A stretch of DNA of 64,000 nt from DSVZ01 sp037439785 (GTDB lineage Bacteria > Verrucomicrobiota > Verrucomicrobiia > Limisphaerales > J093): contig JBBIVJ010000024.1 of NCBI GenBank assembly GCA_037439785.1, positions 1 through 64,000 on the forward strand, read 5' to 3'. Positions 1 to 6,840 of the stretch are shown here, in pieces; position 1 is the first letter of the stretch, and the number at the start of each line of letters is the position of its first letter. A program made the translations under genes and the position numbers. The notes beneath the pieces were generated by a model. That model made no database searches. It worked only from the letters and a program-made list of their open reading frames with translations, and was not told the origin of the DNA.

Positions 1-2
1 CG

Positions 3-647
3 GGCGGTGGGCTGGCGTGCCTGTACTGGACGCGGTCCAAGTCGGGCTGGCTGATTGCGCTGGGGCTGGGGGTGGTGCTGGGCTGGCGGGTACTGGGGGA
101 CCGGCGCTGGAAGGCGGCGGTGGCGGTGGCGGTGCTGGGGGTGGGGTTGACCCTGTTTGCGGTGCGTTTTGCGGATTACTTCCAGCAGGGGGCGGCCAGT
201 TTGGGGGCGCGTTTGGACTACTGGCGCGCGTCCTGGTCCACCGTGGTCAAGCATCCGCTGCGGGGCGGGGGGCCGGGTACCTTTGCCACGCAGTATCGCG
301 CCGTGAAACCGCCGGAGGCGGAAATGACGCGGCTCGCGCACAATGATTACCTGCAGCAGGCCGGGGATTCCGGTCTGCCCGGCGCTCTGGCGTACCTGGG
401 CTTTTGGGTGGGGACGTTGGCGGTGACGGGGCGGCGCGTGGGTGGGGACCCCCTCCGGTTGGCGGTGTGGTTGGGGTTGCTGGGCTGGGCGGTGCAGGGG
501 GGAGTCGAGTTTGCCTTGTACGTGCCCGGCACGGCGTGGGCGGCTTTCTGGCTGGCGGGCTGGTTGTGGGGGGTGACGGTGCCGGCGCATGCCGACGGGC
601 GCGGGGCGGTGTCGGCGGCATTGCCGACCGGGGACCGGGTGGGATAG
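3..647 (+). CDS. O-antigen ligase family membrane protein, C-terminal part (5' end outside window)
   Basis: The reading frame is open from the left edge, so the start lies outside the window; 214 residues are visible. Hydrophobic segments (IALGLGVVLGW, AVAVAVLGVGLTLFAVRF) precede a loop with a KHPLRGGGPGTF stretch and a HNDYLQQAGDSGLPGALAYL stretch, followed by two more hydrophobic segments. This arrangement is that of Wzy_C/O-antigen ligase family proteins, in which the His of HND-x-L is conserved in the periplasmic loop. Such enzymes join undecaprenyl-linked glycans to lipid A core or to proteins. The exact substrate cannot be read from a fragment. araA starts 15 bases downstream on the same strand, but there is no obvious functional link. 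Confidence 0.75.
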   Translation, partial: GGGLACLYWTRSKSGWLIALGLGVVLGWRVLGDRRWKAAVAVAVLGVGLTLFAVRFADYFQQGAASLGARLDYWRASWSTVVKHPLRGGGPGTFATQYRAVKPPEAEMTRLAHNDYLQQAGDSGLPGALAYLGFWVGTLAVTGRRVGGDPLRLAVWLGLLGWAVQGGVEFALYVPGTAWAAFWLAGWLWGVTVPAHADGRGAVSAALPTGDRVG

Positions 648-662
648 GCTCGGGCCGCCACT

Positions 663-2174
663 ATGATCAACCTCCGCTCGCTCGAAGTTTGGTTCGTCAC
701 CGGCAGCCAGCATCTGTACGGCCCGACCGCCCTGGAGCAGGTCGCCCACCATGCCCGTCAGGTGGCCGCCGCGCTGGATGCCTCGCCCGCCTTGCCGGTG
801 CGGGTGGTGTTCCAGACGGTGGTCAAGACAGCCGAGGAGGCCGCCGCCGTGGCCGAGGCGGCCAATGCCGCAAGCGCATGCCTCGGGGTGATCACCTGGT
901 GCCACACCTTCTCGCCCTCGAAGCTGTGGATCAACGGCCTGAAGGCGCTGCGCAAGCCCCTGGCCCACCTCCACACCCAGTTTCATCGGGACCTGCCGTG
1001 GGCAACGATGGACATGGATTACATGAACCTGCACCAGGCCGCACACGGCGACCGGGAGCACGGCTTCATCCACAGCCGGCTGCGCCGGGACCGGAAGGTG
1101 GTGGTGGGCTACTGGCAGGACCCTGCCGTGCAGGCGCAACTGGGCGCGTGGAGCCGCGCCGCCGCCGCCTGGGCGGACTGGCAGGGGGCCAGGTTCTGCC
1201 GTTTCGGCGACAACATGCGCGAGGTGGCGGTTACCGAGGGGGACAAGGTGGGGGCACAAATCCAGTTCGGCTACGCGGTCAACGGCTACGGTGTGGGCGA
1301 CCTGGTCCGGGAGGTGCAGGCGGCCCCGGAGGCGAGCGTGACCGCGCTGTTGGCGGACTACGAAACGCAGTACGAGATGGCGCCGGCCCTGCGTCGCGGC
1401 GGGGCCCGGCACGATGCGCTCCGCGAGGCGGCACGCATCGAGGCCGGGTTGCGCGCCTTCCTCCAGCGGGGCGGATTCAAGGGGTTCACCGACACCTTCG
1501 AGGACCTGCACGGGTTGGTGCAACTGCCGGGGCTGGCCGTGCAGCGGTTGATGGCCGAGGGCTACGGGTTTGCCGCCGAAGGGGACTGGAAGACCTGCGC
1601 ACTGGTGCGGGCCATGAAGGTGATGGCCGCCGGCCTGCCGGGGGGCACGTCGTTCATGGAGGACTACACCTACCACCTGGACCCGGCCGGCCCCCTGGTG
1701 TTGGGCGCCCACATGCTGGAAATCTGCCCCAGCCTGGCAGTCGCGCGGCCGTCGTGCGAGGTCCACCCCCTGGGCATCGGCGGCAAGGCCGACCCGGTGC
1801 GACTGGTGTTTGATACGCCGCCGGGCGCCGGCCTCAACGTGGCCCTCATGGACCTGGGCAACCGCTTCCGCATGCTGGCCAACGAGGTCGAAGTCCTGGC
1901 CCCGCCGCAGCCGCTGCCCCGCCTGCCGGTCGCCCGCGCCGTGTGGCGTCCCCGCCCGGACCTGGCCACCGCCGCCGCGGCGTGGATTTACGCGGGCGGG
2001 GCCCACCACACCGGGTTCAGCCTGGCGGTGACGACCGAGATGATCGAGGACTTCGCCCGCATGGCCGGGGTGGAGCTGCTGGTGATTGACGCCGAGACGC
2101 GCCTGCGCCGCTTCCGCCAGGAGTTGGACTGGAACGAGGTGGCCCACGGCCTGCGGCGGGCCTTTGTGGGGTGA
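663..2174 (+). CDS. araA: L-arabinose isomerase
   Basis: The 503-residue protein begins with the AraA signature SLEVWFVTGSQHLYG and continues with WCHTFSPSKLWINGL, HTQFHRDLPW and DMDYMNLHQ. It carries family glutamates in DYETQYEM and the histidine region GTSFMEDYTYHLDP. AraA converts L-arabinose to L-ribulose in the cytosol with a divalent metal. Length is normal for the family (about 490-505 aa). No araB, araD or araC is adjacent, so it is not in a classical ara operon. A GH127-type enzyme (29131-31149), whose family includes arabinofuranosidases, lies elsewhere in the window, so arabinose use by this organism is plausible. Confidence 0.95.
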   Translation: MINLRSLEVWFVTGSQHLYGPTALEQVAHHARQVAAALDASPALPVRVVFQTVVKTAEEAAAVAEAANAASACLGVITWCHTFSPSKLWINGLKALRKPLAHLHTQFHRDLPWATMDMDYMNLHQAAHGDREHGFIHSRLRRDRKVVVGYWQDPAVQAQLGAWSRAAAAWADWQGARFCRFGDNMREVAVTEGDKVGAQIQFGYAVNGYGVGDLVREVQAAPEASVTALLADYETQYEMAPALRRGGARHDALREAARIEAGLRAFLQRGGFKGFTDTFEDLHGLVQLPGLAVQRLMAEGYGFAAEGDWKTCALVRAMKVMAAGLPGGTSFMEDYTYHLDPAGPLVLGAHMLEICPSLAVARPSCEVHPLGIGGKADPVRLVFDTPPGAGLNVALMDLGNRFRMLANEVEVLAPPQPLPRLPVARAVWRPRPDLATAAAAWIYAGGAHHTGFSLAVTTEMIEDFARMAGVELLVIDAETRLRRFRQELDWNEVAHGLRRAFVG

Positions 2175-2231
2175 GACGCCGCGCCGGCACGCCACGGTGG
2201 CGGCCAGCCGCGGCCCGGCTACACTCGGGGC

Positions 2232-2471
2232 ATGAGCACAACCGAGACGCAGTTGCTGGCAGCCCTGCACGAGCTGGAAGCCGCGGCCCGTGACCGCCGC
2301 GAACCCCCGCCGCCGTTGCAGCCGTTGTTCGACCGGATTGACCGCCTCGCGGCGTCGCTGCCGCCGGAGAGCGACCCGGAGCTGCGGCATTTTCTGCAAC
2401 GAAAAAGCTACGCCAAGGCCCGCGAATGGCTCGAGGGGCACACGCCGGTCCGCGGACAATGCGGCGGTTGA
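2232..2471 (+). CDS. Small conserved hypothetical protein (79 aa)
   Basis: An ATG-started 79-residue acidic/helical protein with a C-terminal segment DPELRHFLQRKSYAKAREWL and a final GQCGG. The HFLQ-K-SY-KA-x-x-WLEG pattern resembles small conserved proteins of Verrucomicrobiota known to me only as hypotheticals. No signal peptide or membrane segment is visible. It lies 57 bases after araA on the same strand. Function is unknown. The patterned C-terminus argues for a real gene, but a GC-rich chance frame cannot be excluded. Confidence 0.6.
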   Translation: MSTTETQLLAALHELEAAARDRREPPPPLQPLFDRIDRLAASLPPESDPELRHFLQRKSYAKAREWLEGHTPVRGQCGG

Positions 2472-2583
2472 CGACGGCGTAATCAGCCGGCGACACCCCG
2501 CGGCGCGAAGCAGCCGGACGGCCGGGGAGCGCGGAAGCTGAACCGCTTACCCGGCCCGGGCAGGAGGGAGGAGGTCCCCCGAT

Positions 2584-3567
2584 GTGGTCATGGCCCAGAC
2601 CGTCGTCGCGCCGCTCGCCGGCGCTTGGGAGACTGCTGCGGTGGATCGGAAAAGCCGGTCTTGCCAAAAATTCCCCCTGCACCTAATTTGCCCATGCAAC
2701 GCCAAACTTGTGACCTTGCCGGCATTCAATCCTGCCCTTCGGGGAGGCGCGAGGCCGTGGAAAACCACGGGCTTCACGGTGATGGAATTGCTGGTGGTGG
2801 TGGGGGTGATTGGCGTGGTCATGGCGCTGCTGCTCCCGGCAGTGGCGCGTTCCAAGAACCGGGCCCAGGCGCTGTATTGCCTGAACAACCTCCGCCAAAT
2901 TCAGACGGCGTGGCTGTTTTACACCGATGACCACCAGGGGTGGTTGCCGGGGGTGATCGGTGGCTCCTACCCCGGCGGGGGGCGGTGGGTCTCCGGTTGG
3001 ATGGATTTCAGCAACAGCCCGGACAACACCAACATCCTGCACCTGGTCCACCCTGATTACTCCCAACTGGCCCCCTACCTGGCCAGTGCCGCCGCCTACC
3101 ACTGCCCCTCGGACCGGAGCACCGTGCTACTGGCCGGGAGGGTGCACCCACGGGTGCGCAGCGTCTCGATGAATTGCTGGATGAACTACGTGGGCACCGA
3201 GTCGTTCGGGCAGGACCAGTTCCGCGTCTTCCGCAAGCTCGATGACATTCAGGAACCCCCTCCCGCCAAGGCCTGGGTGGTGATGGACGAGCGCGAGGAC
3301 AGCATCAACGACCCGCTCTTCCGCACCAACCTCAAGGACCGGGGGGTCCTGGCCCGCATCGTGGACTTCCCCGCCAGTTATCACGGGCGCAGCGCCGGCA
3401 TCGCATTCGCCGACGGCCATGCCGAGATCAAGCGTTGGGTGGATCAACGCACCACCCCCCCGTTGCGGGCCCGCCAGTTGCTCCAACTGGACGTCCCCTC
3501 GCCGGACAACGTGGACGTGGCCTGGCTCCAGGCCCGTTCCAGCAGCCGGCGGCCGGAGGTGCAATGA
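2584..3567 (+). CDS. Prepilin-like protein with type II secretion pseudopilin N-terminus and H-X9-DG motif
   Basis: A GTG start at 2584 (alternative ATG at 2590) follows a strong GGAGGAGG-type ribosome site at about 2567-2575. The N-terminal half contains a prepilin peptidase/methylation motif, G|FTVMELLVVVGVIGVVMAL, preceded by a long basic leader of about 60 residues. The motif is followed by a conserved NNLRQIQTAW helix. The C-terminus holds YHGRSAGIAFADGHAEIKRW, the H-X9-DG motif of the large pseudopilin-like family in Verrucomicrobiota and Planctomycetota. Cleavage by prepilin peptidase and assembly into a pilus or pseudopilus, or surface display, is the family expectation. Real cargo and role are unknown. 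These proteins usually occur in many copies per genome. Confidence 0.85.
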   Translation: MVMAQTVVAPLAGAWETAAVDRKSRSCQKFPLHLICPCNAKLVTLPAFNPALRGGARPWKTTGFTVMELLVVVGVIGVVMALLLPAVARSKNRAQALYCLNNLRQIQTAWLFYTDDHQGWLPGVIGGSYPGGGRWVSGWMDFSNSPDNTNILHLVHPDYSQLAPYLASAAAYHCPSDRSTVLLAGRVHPRVRSVSMNCWMNYVGTESFGQDQFRVFRKLDDIQEPPPAKAWVVMDEREDSINDPLFRTNLKDRGVLARIVDFPASYHGRSAGIAFADGHAEIKRWVDQRTTPPLRARQLLQLDVPSPDNVDVAWLQARSSSRRPEVQ

Positions 3568-3669
3568 CCCTGCCGCCGCCGCTGCCACACCGTCCCACCT
3601 TTCCCGCCCTGGGTACGAAAAGACCCGGCGCGGGCGTACGGCAACCTCCCACCCACGCCCTGTACCCTC

Positions 3670-4176
3670 ATGAAACTCGGCCCTCGTCTCCTTGAAGCGC
3701 TCAACCAGCAAATCGGGCATGAATTCGCCGCGTCGCTCCAGTACGTGGCCATCGCCAGCTACTTCACCGCCGAAGGGCTGCCGCGGCTGGCCGCGCACTT
3801 CCAGGCCCAGGCCGAGGAGGAACGCGATCACGCCATGCGCCTGGTCCGCTACCTCCGGGAACTGAACGCCTCGCTGGCCATCCCCGCCATCCCCGCCCCG
3901 CAGGCCGGCTTCGAAAGCGTGGAGGCCGCTGTGGCCCTCGCTCTCGAACGCGAGCGCGTCGTGACCGGCCAAATCAACGCCCTCATGGACCTCGCCAGCC
4001 AGGACCGGGATTACCTCTCCCAGGAATTCCTCGCCTGGTTTGTCACGGAACAGCTCGAGGAAGAGTCCAGCATGGAGACCTTGTTGAAAATCATCCGGCG
4101 CGCCGGCCCGCCAAACCTCTACCTGGTCGAAGCCCACCTGCATCGGGCCTCCCCCGGGTCTCCCGCCTCCTCGTAG
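3670..4176 (+). CDS. Bacterial ferritin, FtnA type
   Basis: The 168-residue four-helix protein has the FtnA start LLEALNQQIGHEFAASLQYV, the ferroxidase motif EEERDHAMRLVRYL (E-x-x-H) and a second metal-binding region FVTEQLEEESSMETLLKII. These glutamates and the histidine are the expected di-iron ligands. It oxidises and stores iron as a 24-mer in the cytosol. Length matches the family. A clear intrinsic terminator follows, so it is probably monocistronic or the end of its unit. No Fur box was recognised upstream. Confidence 0.92.
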   Translation: MKLGPRLLEALNQQIGHEFAASLQYVAIASYFTAEGLPRLAAHFQAQAEEERDHAMRLVRYLRELNASLAIPAIPAPQAGFESVEAAVALALERERVVTGQINALMDLASQDRDYLSQEFLAWFVTEQLEEESSMETLLKIIRRAGPPNLYLVEAHLHRASPGSPASS

Positions 4177-4192
4177 CCTTTCCTCAAACCGT

Positions 4193-4238
4193 CCCCGCGA
4201 CAGCGCCGTTCTTGGTCGCTGTTCCCGCGGGGGCTTTT
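4193..4238 (+). terminator. Intrinsic terminator after ferritin
   Basis: Two-part stem: CCCCGCG (4193-4199) pairs with CGCGGGG (4226-4232) and ACAGCG pairs with CGCTGT, around an 11-base loop. A CTTTT run follows. It separates the ferritin gene from the dcw cluster. Confidence 0.8.
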
Positions 4239-4491
4239 CCCCACAGAGGGTTTCGCCGCAGCGCAGCCGGACCGCCTCTGCCGCACCGCCCAGCCCCTCG
4301 CGGAAGGCGGGTAGGTGTGGGTTACGGCGTCCCCACCCGTTACTTGGGAGCCTTCTGCAAGGGCAGGCTGAAGGCGCGGGAAGCGAACTTGAGCCGCTCG
4401 GGCGGTCAATACCCGCTGACCAGGGGGGCCGGGCGGGGGTGTGCCGGTGAAAAGTAGTGAGGAAAAAGCGCCCCTACCGCGCAGCTTGGCA
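4239..4491. other. Intergenic region, no gene recognised
   Basis: About 250 bases between the ferritin terminator and the mraZ promoter. No protein was recognised on either strand. Two local hairpins are visible: GTGGG/CCCAC at about 4317-4336, and GCCTTC (4350-4355) with GAAGGC (4370-4375) enclosing TGC/GCA. A small structured RNA is possible, but it matches no RNA family I know. Confidence 0.4.
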
Positions 4492-4521
4492 TTGACGAAT
4501 TTGGGTAGTTGACGGTAAATA
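4492..4521 (+). promoter_or_regulatory. Candidate promoter of the dcw cluster
   Basis: TTGACG (4492-4497) matches the -35 consensus in five of six positions. A weak -10 (GTAAAT at 4515-4520 or TAAATA at 4516-4521) lies 17-18 bases further on. It overlaps the first repeats of the mraZ operator, as expected for an autorepressed promoter. The -10 is poor, so the call is tentative. Confidence 0.4.
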
Positions 4522-4548
4522 AGGGGAGTCAGCGGGAGCCAACGGCTT
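4504..4548 (+). promoter_or_regulatory. MraZ-type operator: five 10-bp-spaced GG(G/T)A repeats
   Basis: GGTAG, GGTAA, GGGAG, GGGAG and a degenerate GGCTT begin at 4504, 4514, 4524, 4534 and 4544, exactly one helical turn apart with 5-base spacers. Known MraZ boxes in other bacteria are direct G-rich pentamers with 5-base spacers just before mraZ. The array ends about 20 bases before the ATG at 4569 and overlaps the candidate -10. Autoregulation of the dcw operon by MraZ is inferred. Confidence 0.7.
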
Positions 4549-4568
4549 TGGCCGGCTCGCTGGGGGTT

Positions 4569-5042
4569 ATGACGGACGAGGCCACGCTAGTCACAACCGA
4601 CGAGTACACCGGGACTTTCGAGCACGGCGTGGACTCAAGCTTTCGGGTCATGCTCCCCAGCCATTGGCGGCCCGCTGACAAAGACACGTTGTTCACCATG
4701 ATCCCCTGGCCGCTGAAACAGCCCGACCACTTGTTGGTGCTGCCGCCAGCCCGGTGGGAGCTGGCCAAGCACCGGTTGAAGGAGAGTTTTTCCCTCACCA
4801 GCAAGAAGGGAGCAGCCGTGCTGCGGGCCATGACCGGCTCGGCGGTGAGAAAAAAGCTCGATGATGCCGGCCGCCTCTGCCTGGGCGAGAAGCTGGCGGA
4901 GCTGGTCCACATCTCGAACAAGGCCGCCCTGGTGGGGTGCAACGACACGTTTGAAATCTGGCAACCCACGCGGCTCGCCGAGGTCCAGGCCAATGCCCTC
5001 CAGCAAGTGCCCGACTCCGAACTCGAACAGCTCATGCTATGA
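4569..5042 (+). CDS. mraZ: MraZ, transcriptional regulator of the division/cell wall cluster
   Basis: The 157-residue protein has both MraZ half-domains, each with the DXXXR motif: VDSSFRVMLP near the N-terminus and LDDAGRLCLGEKL in the second half. The first domain carries a somewhat enlarged loop (WPLKQPDHLLVLPP). MraZ forms ring-shaped oligomers that bind repeated sites at its own promoter and regulate the cluster. An upstream in-frame TTG at 4509 would place the start inside the operator repeats, so the ATG at 4569 is preferred. The stop overlaps the next gene's ATG by 4 bases. Confidence 0.9.
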   Translation: MTDEATLVTTDEYTGTFEHGVDSSFRVMLPSHWRPADKDTLFTMIPWPLKQPDHLLVLPPARWELAKHRLKESFSLTSKKGAAVLRAMTGSAVRKKLDDAGRLCLGEKLAELVHISNKAALVGCNDTFEIWQPTRLAEVQANALQQVPDSELEQLML

Positions 5043-5488
5043 ACTCCATCGGCTCGTTACCCCAAGCAGGCGTTCCCCCGGTCTCCGCGTTGCCAGCCGG
5101 CCTGTCCGCGCCGCCCGGTGCCGGTGCCGCCCAGCCGGCGCCGGGCGGCGTGGCGGCGCGTGCTCTCCAGTCGCCAGGGGCTTCGACGTCCACAGCGCCT
5201 CCGGCGGCTTCAGCCGCTGAAACCGCCCGTGCCACCCGCTGGGGCTGGCGGTGGTGGGGGGGGCGCCGGCGGCGCAGCGAACTGCATCTGGCGGCGGTCC
5301 GGGTGGTGCGCAACGACCTGGCCGGCGAGGACCTTGTTCTGCTGCCGCGGCCGTCGCTGGACACGCGGGGGCTCACGCTTGGGGCGGAGCGTTTGGGCAA
5401 ACGGGCCGCCGGCGGGGGCTGGCGCGGTTGGTTGGCGCACTGGGCCGCCTGGTGGAGGCGGGACCGGGAGAGGGCCCCCGGGCCATGA
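5039..5488 (+). CDS. Uncharacterised 149-aa protein between mraZ and rsmH
   Basis: The ORF starts with an ATGA overlap on mraZ and ends with an ATGA overlap on rsmH, strong evidence that it is translated as part of the operon. The first 60 residues are Ala/Pro-rich and probably disordered. A basic WGGRRRR patch follows, then a more structured-looking stretch ELHLAAVRVVRNDLAGEDLV, and the C-terminus is rich in Trp and Arg. No transmembrane helix, signal peptide or known domain was recognised. Its position suggests a lineage-specific dcw component, possibly a membrane-associated or RNA-contacting protein because of the basic and Trp-rich ends. That is inference only. Confidence 0.65.
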   Translation: MNSIGSLPQAGVPPVSALPAGLSAPPGAGAAQPAPGGVAARALQSPGASTSTAPPAASAAETARATRWGWRWWGGRRRRSELHLAAVRVVRNDLAGEDLVLLPRPSLDTRGLTLGAERLGKRAAGGGWRGWLAHWAAWWRRDRERAPGP

Positions 5489-6423
5489 CGAATTATGTCC
5501 ACACGCCGGTGTTGCTCCGCGAGGTGGTGAGCGGACTGCAACCCCGCGACGTTGGGCGCTATGTGGATATGACCCTCGGAGGCGGAAATCACGCCGCGGC
5601 GCTGCTGGAGGCCAGCGCGCCGGGCGGCTGGTTGCTGGGCGTGGACTGCGATCCGGCCGCGCTGGCGGCCGGTCGTGCCCGCATCGAGCCCTTTGCCGGC
5701 CGCTTTGAGTTACGCGAAGGCACCTTCGACCGATTGGGGGAATGGGTCGAACCGGGCAGTTGCGATGGTATCGTGGCCGACCTGGGGGTGAGTTCGCACC
5801 AGCTCGAGACGCCGGAGCGGGGGTTCAGCTTTCAGCAGGACGGGCCTCTGGACATGCGGCTGCGGCCGGGCGGCGGTCACACGGCCGCCGACCTGGTCAA
5901 CGAACTTTCGGAGGCGGAACTGGCCCGCCTGTTCGCCGAGCTGGGGGATGAACCGCGGGCGCGTCTGATCGCGCGGGCCATTGTGCGCGCGCGGGTCCGG
6001 GCTCCGATCCGGACGACGCGGCAGTTGGCGGCGCTGATCGAGCGGGTGGTGCCGCGGAAGGGCCGGGCCACGCATCCGGCCACGCGGGTGTTTCTGGCGC
6101 TGCGGCTGGCGGTCAACGACGAGCCGGGGGTGCTCGAGCGGGGGCTGGTGGCGGCGTGGCGGGCGCTGCGCCGGGGCGGGCGGCTGGCGGTGATCACCTT
6201 CCACGGCGTCGAGGTGCGGGTGCTGCGCCGGTTCATTCGCCAGGGGGAGCGCCCCTACACGGTGCCGGCCGGCCAGCCGGATGTTCCCGAATTCCGCCAG
6301 CCGCGGCCGGCGCGGCTGCGACGGGTGACGCGCCGGCCGGTGCGGCCCGCGGCGGCCGAGGTGGCGGCCAATCCCCGGGCCCGCTCGGCACAACTGTGGT
6401 TGATGGAAAAACTGGACGACTGA
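5485..6423 (+). CDS. rsmH: 16S rRNA m4C1402 methyltransferase RsmH (MraW)
   Basis: The start YVHTPVLLREVV, the SAM-binding motif DMTLGGGNHAAALL, GVDCDPAAL, and the DGIVADLGVSSHQLETPERGF segment are all diagnostic of RsmH. So are MRLR, VFLALRLAVNDE and LAVITFHGVE. The enzyme N4-methylates C1402 of 16S rRNA. At 312 residues the length is normal. The ATG at 5485 is chosen because it makes the ATGA overlap with the upstream gene and begins the family homology. An upstream in-frame extension has no homology. Confidence 0.95.
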   Translation: MTNYVHTPVLLREVVSGLQPRDVGRYVDMTLGGGNHAAALLEASAPGGWLLGVDCDPAALAAGRARIEPFAGRFELREGTFDRLGEWVEPGSCDGIVADLGVSSHQLETPERGFSFQQDGPLDMRLRPGGGHTAADLVNELSEAELARLFAELGDEPRARLIARAIVRARVRAPIRTTRQLAALIERVVPRKGRATHPATRVFLALRLAVNDEPGVLERGLVAAWRALRRGGRLAVITFHGVEVRVLRRFIRQGERPYTVPAGQPDVPEFRQPRPARLRRVTRRPVRPAAAEVAANPRARSAQLWLMEKLDD

Positions 6424-6438
6424 CGCGGCTTCCCCCCC

Positions 6439-6840
6439 ATGAAACTTCTCCGCAAAAGTCGAAGGTCGCCGGCCGGCATCCTGCGTTTCCGGCAGGTGCT
6501 GGGGGCGGCGGCGTTGTGCCTGGCGCTGGCGGGGGCGGGCATCGGCTACGTGTGGAATCGCAACCGCAACGACGCGGTGCTCCGGGACAATGCGCGCCTG
6601 CGGCGTCAGCTCGAGGCCGAGCGCAAGGCCAATCAGGCCCTGGAGGCGCAACTCCAGTTCCTCACCCGCCCGGACGTGCTCTTTGATCGGGCGCGGGCGC
6701 TGGGACTGGTGCAGCCGGACCCGACGCAGATCGTGCGCGTGACCCTGGGCCCCGGGCCGGCCCCGGCGGCGCAGCCCACCGCGCTGCAACTGGCCCAGCG
6801 GGACGCCCGGCCGGCGGGGCCGGCGGGAGGCAGGCCATGA
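6439..6840 (+). CDS. ftsL: FtsL-like division protein
   Basis: A 133-residue single-pass membrane protein with a basic N-terminus (KLLRKSRRSP), one membrane helix (about residues 21-38) and a periplasmic coiled-coil, DNARLRRQLEAERKANQALE. A Pro/Ala-rich tail ends it. FtsL proteins are poorly conserved in sequence. Topology, size and position between rsmH and ftsI support the call. It would pair with FtsB/FtsQ at the division site. The stop overlaps the ftsI start (ATGA). Confidence 0.8.
   Translation: MKLLRKSRRSPAGILRFRQVLGAAALCLALAGAGIGYVWNRNRNDAVLRDNARLRRQLEAERKANQALEAQLQFLTRPDVLFDRARALGLVQPDPTQIVRVTLGPGPAPAAQPTALQLAQRDARPAGPAGGRP

Noticed and set aside
4300..4440. A structured non-coding RNA such as 6S RNA or a c-di-GMP riboswitch between ferritin and mraZ
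   Set aside because: Hairpins are present, but the conserved strings of these RNA families could not be matched; kept only as an unassigned region.
4509..4568. TTG at 4509 as the mraZ start
   Set aside because: It would translate through the operator repeats and adds unconserved residues; the ATG at 4569 leaves a normal-length MraZ.
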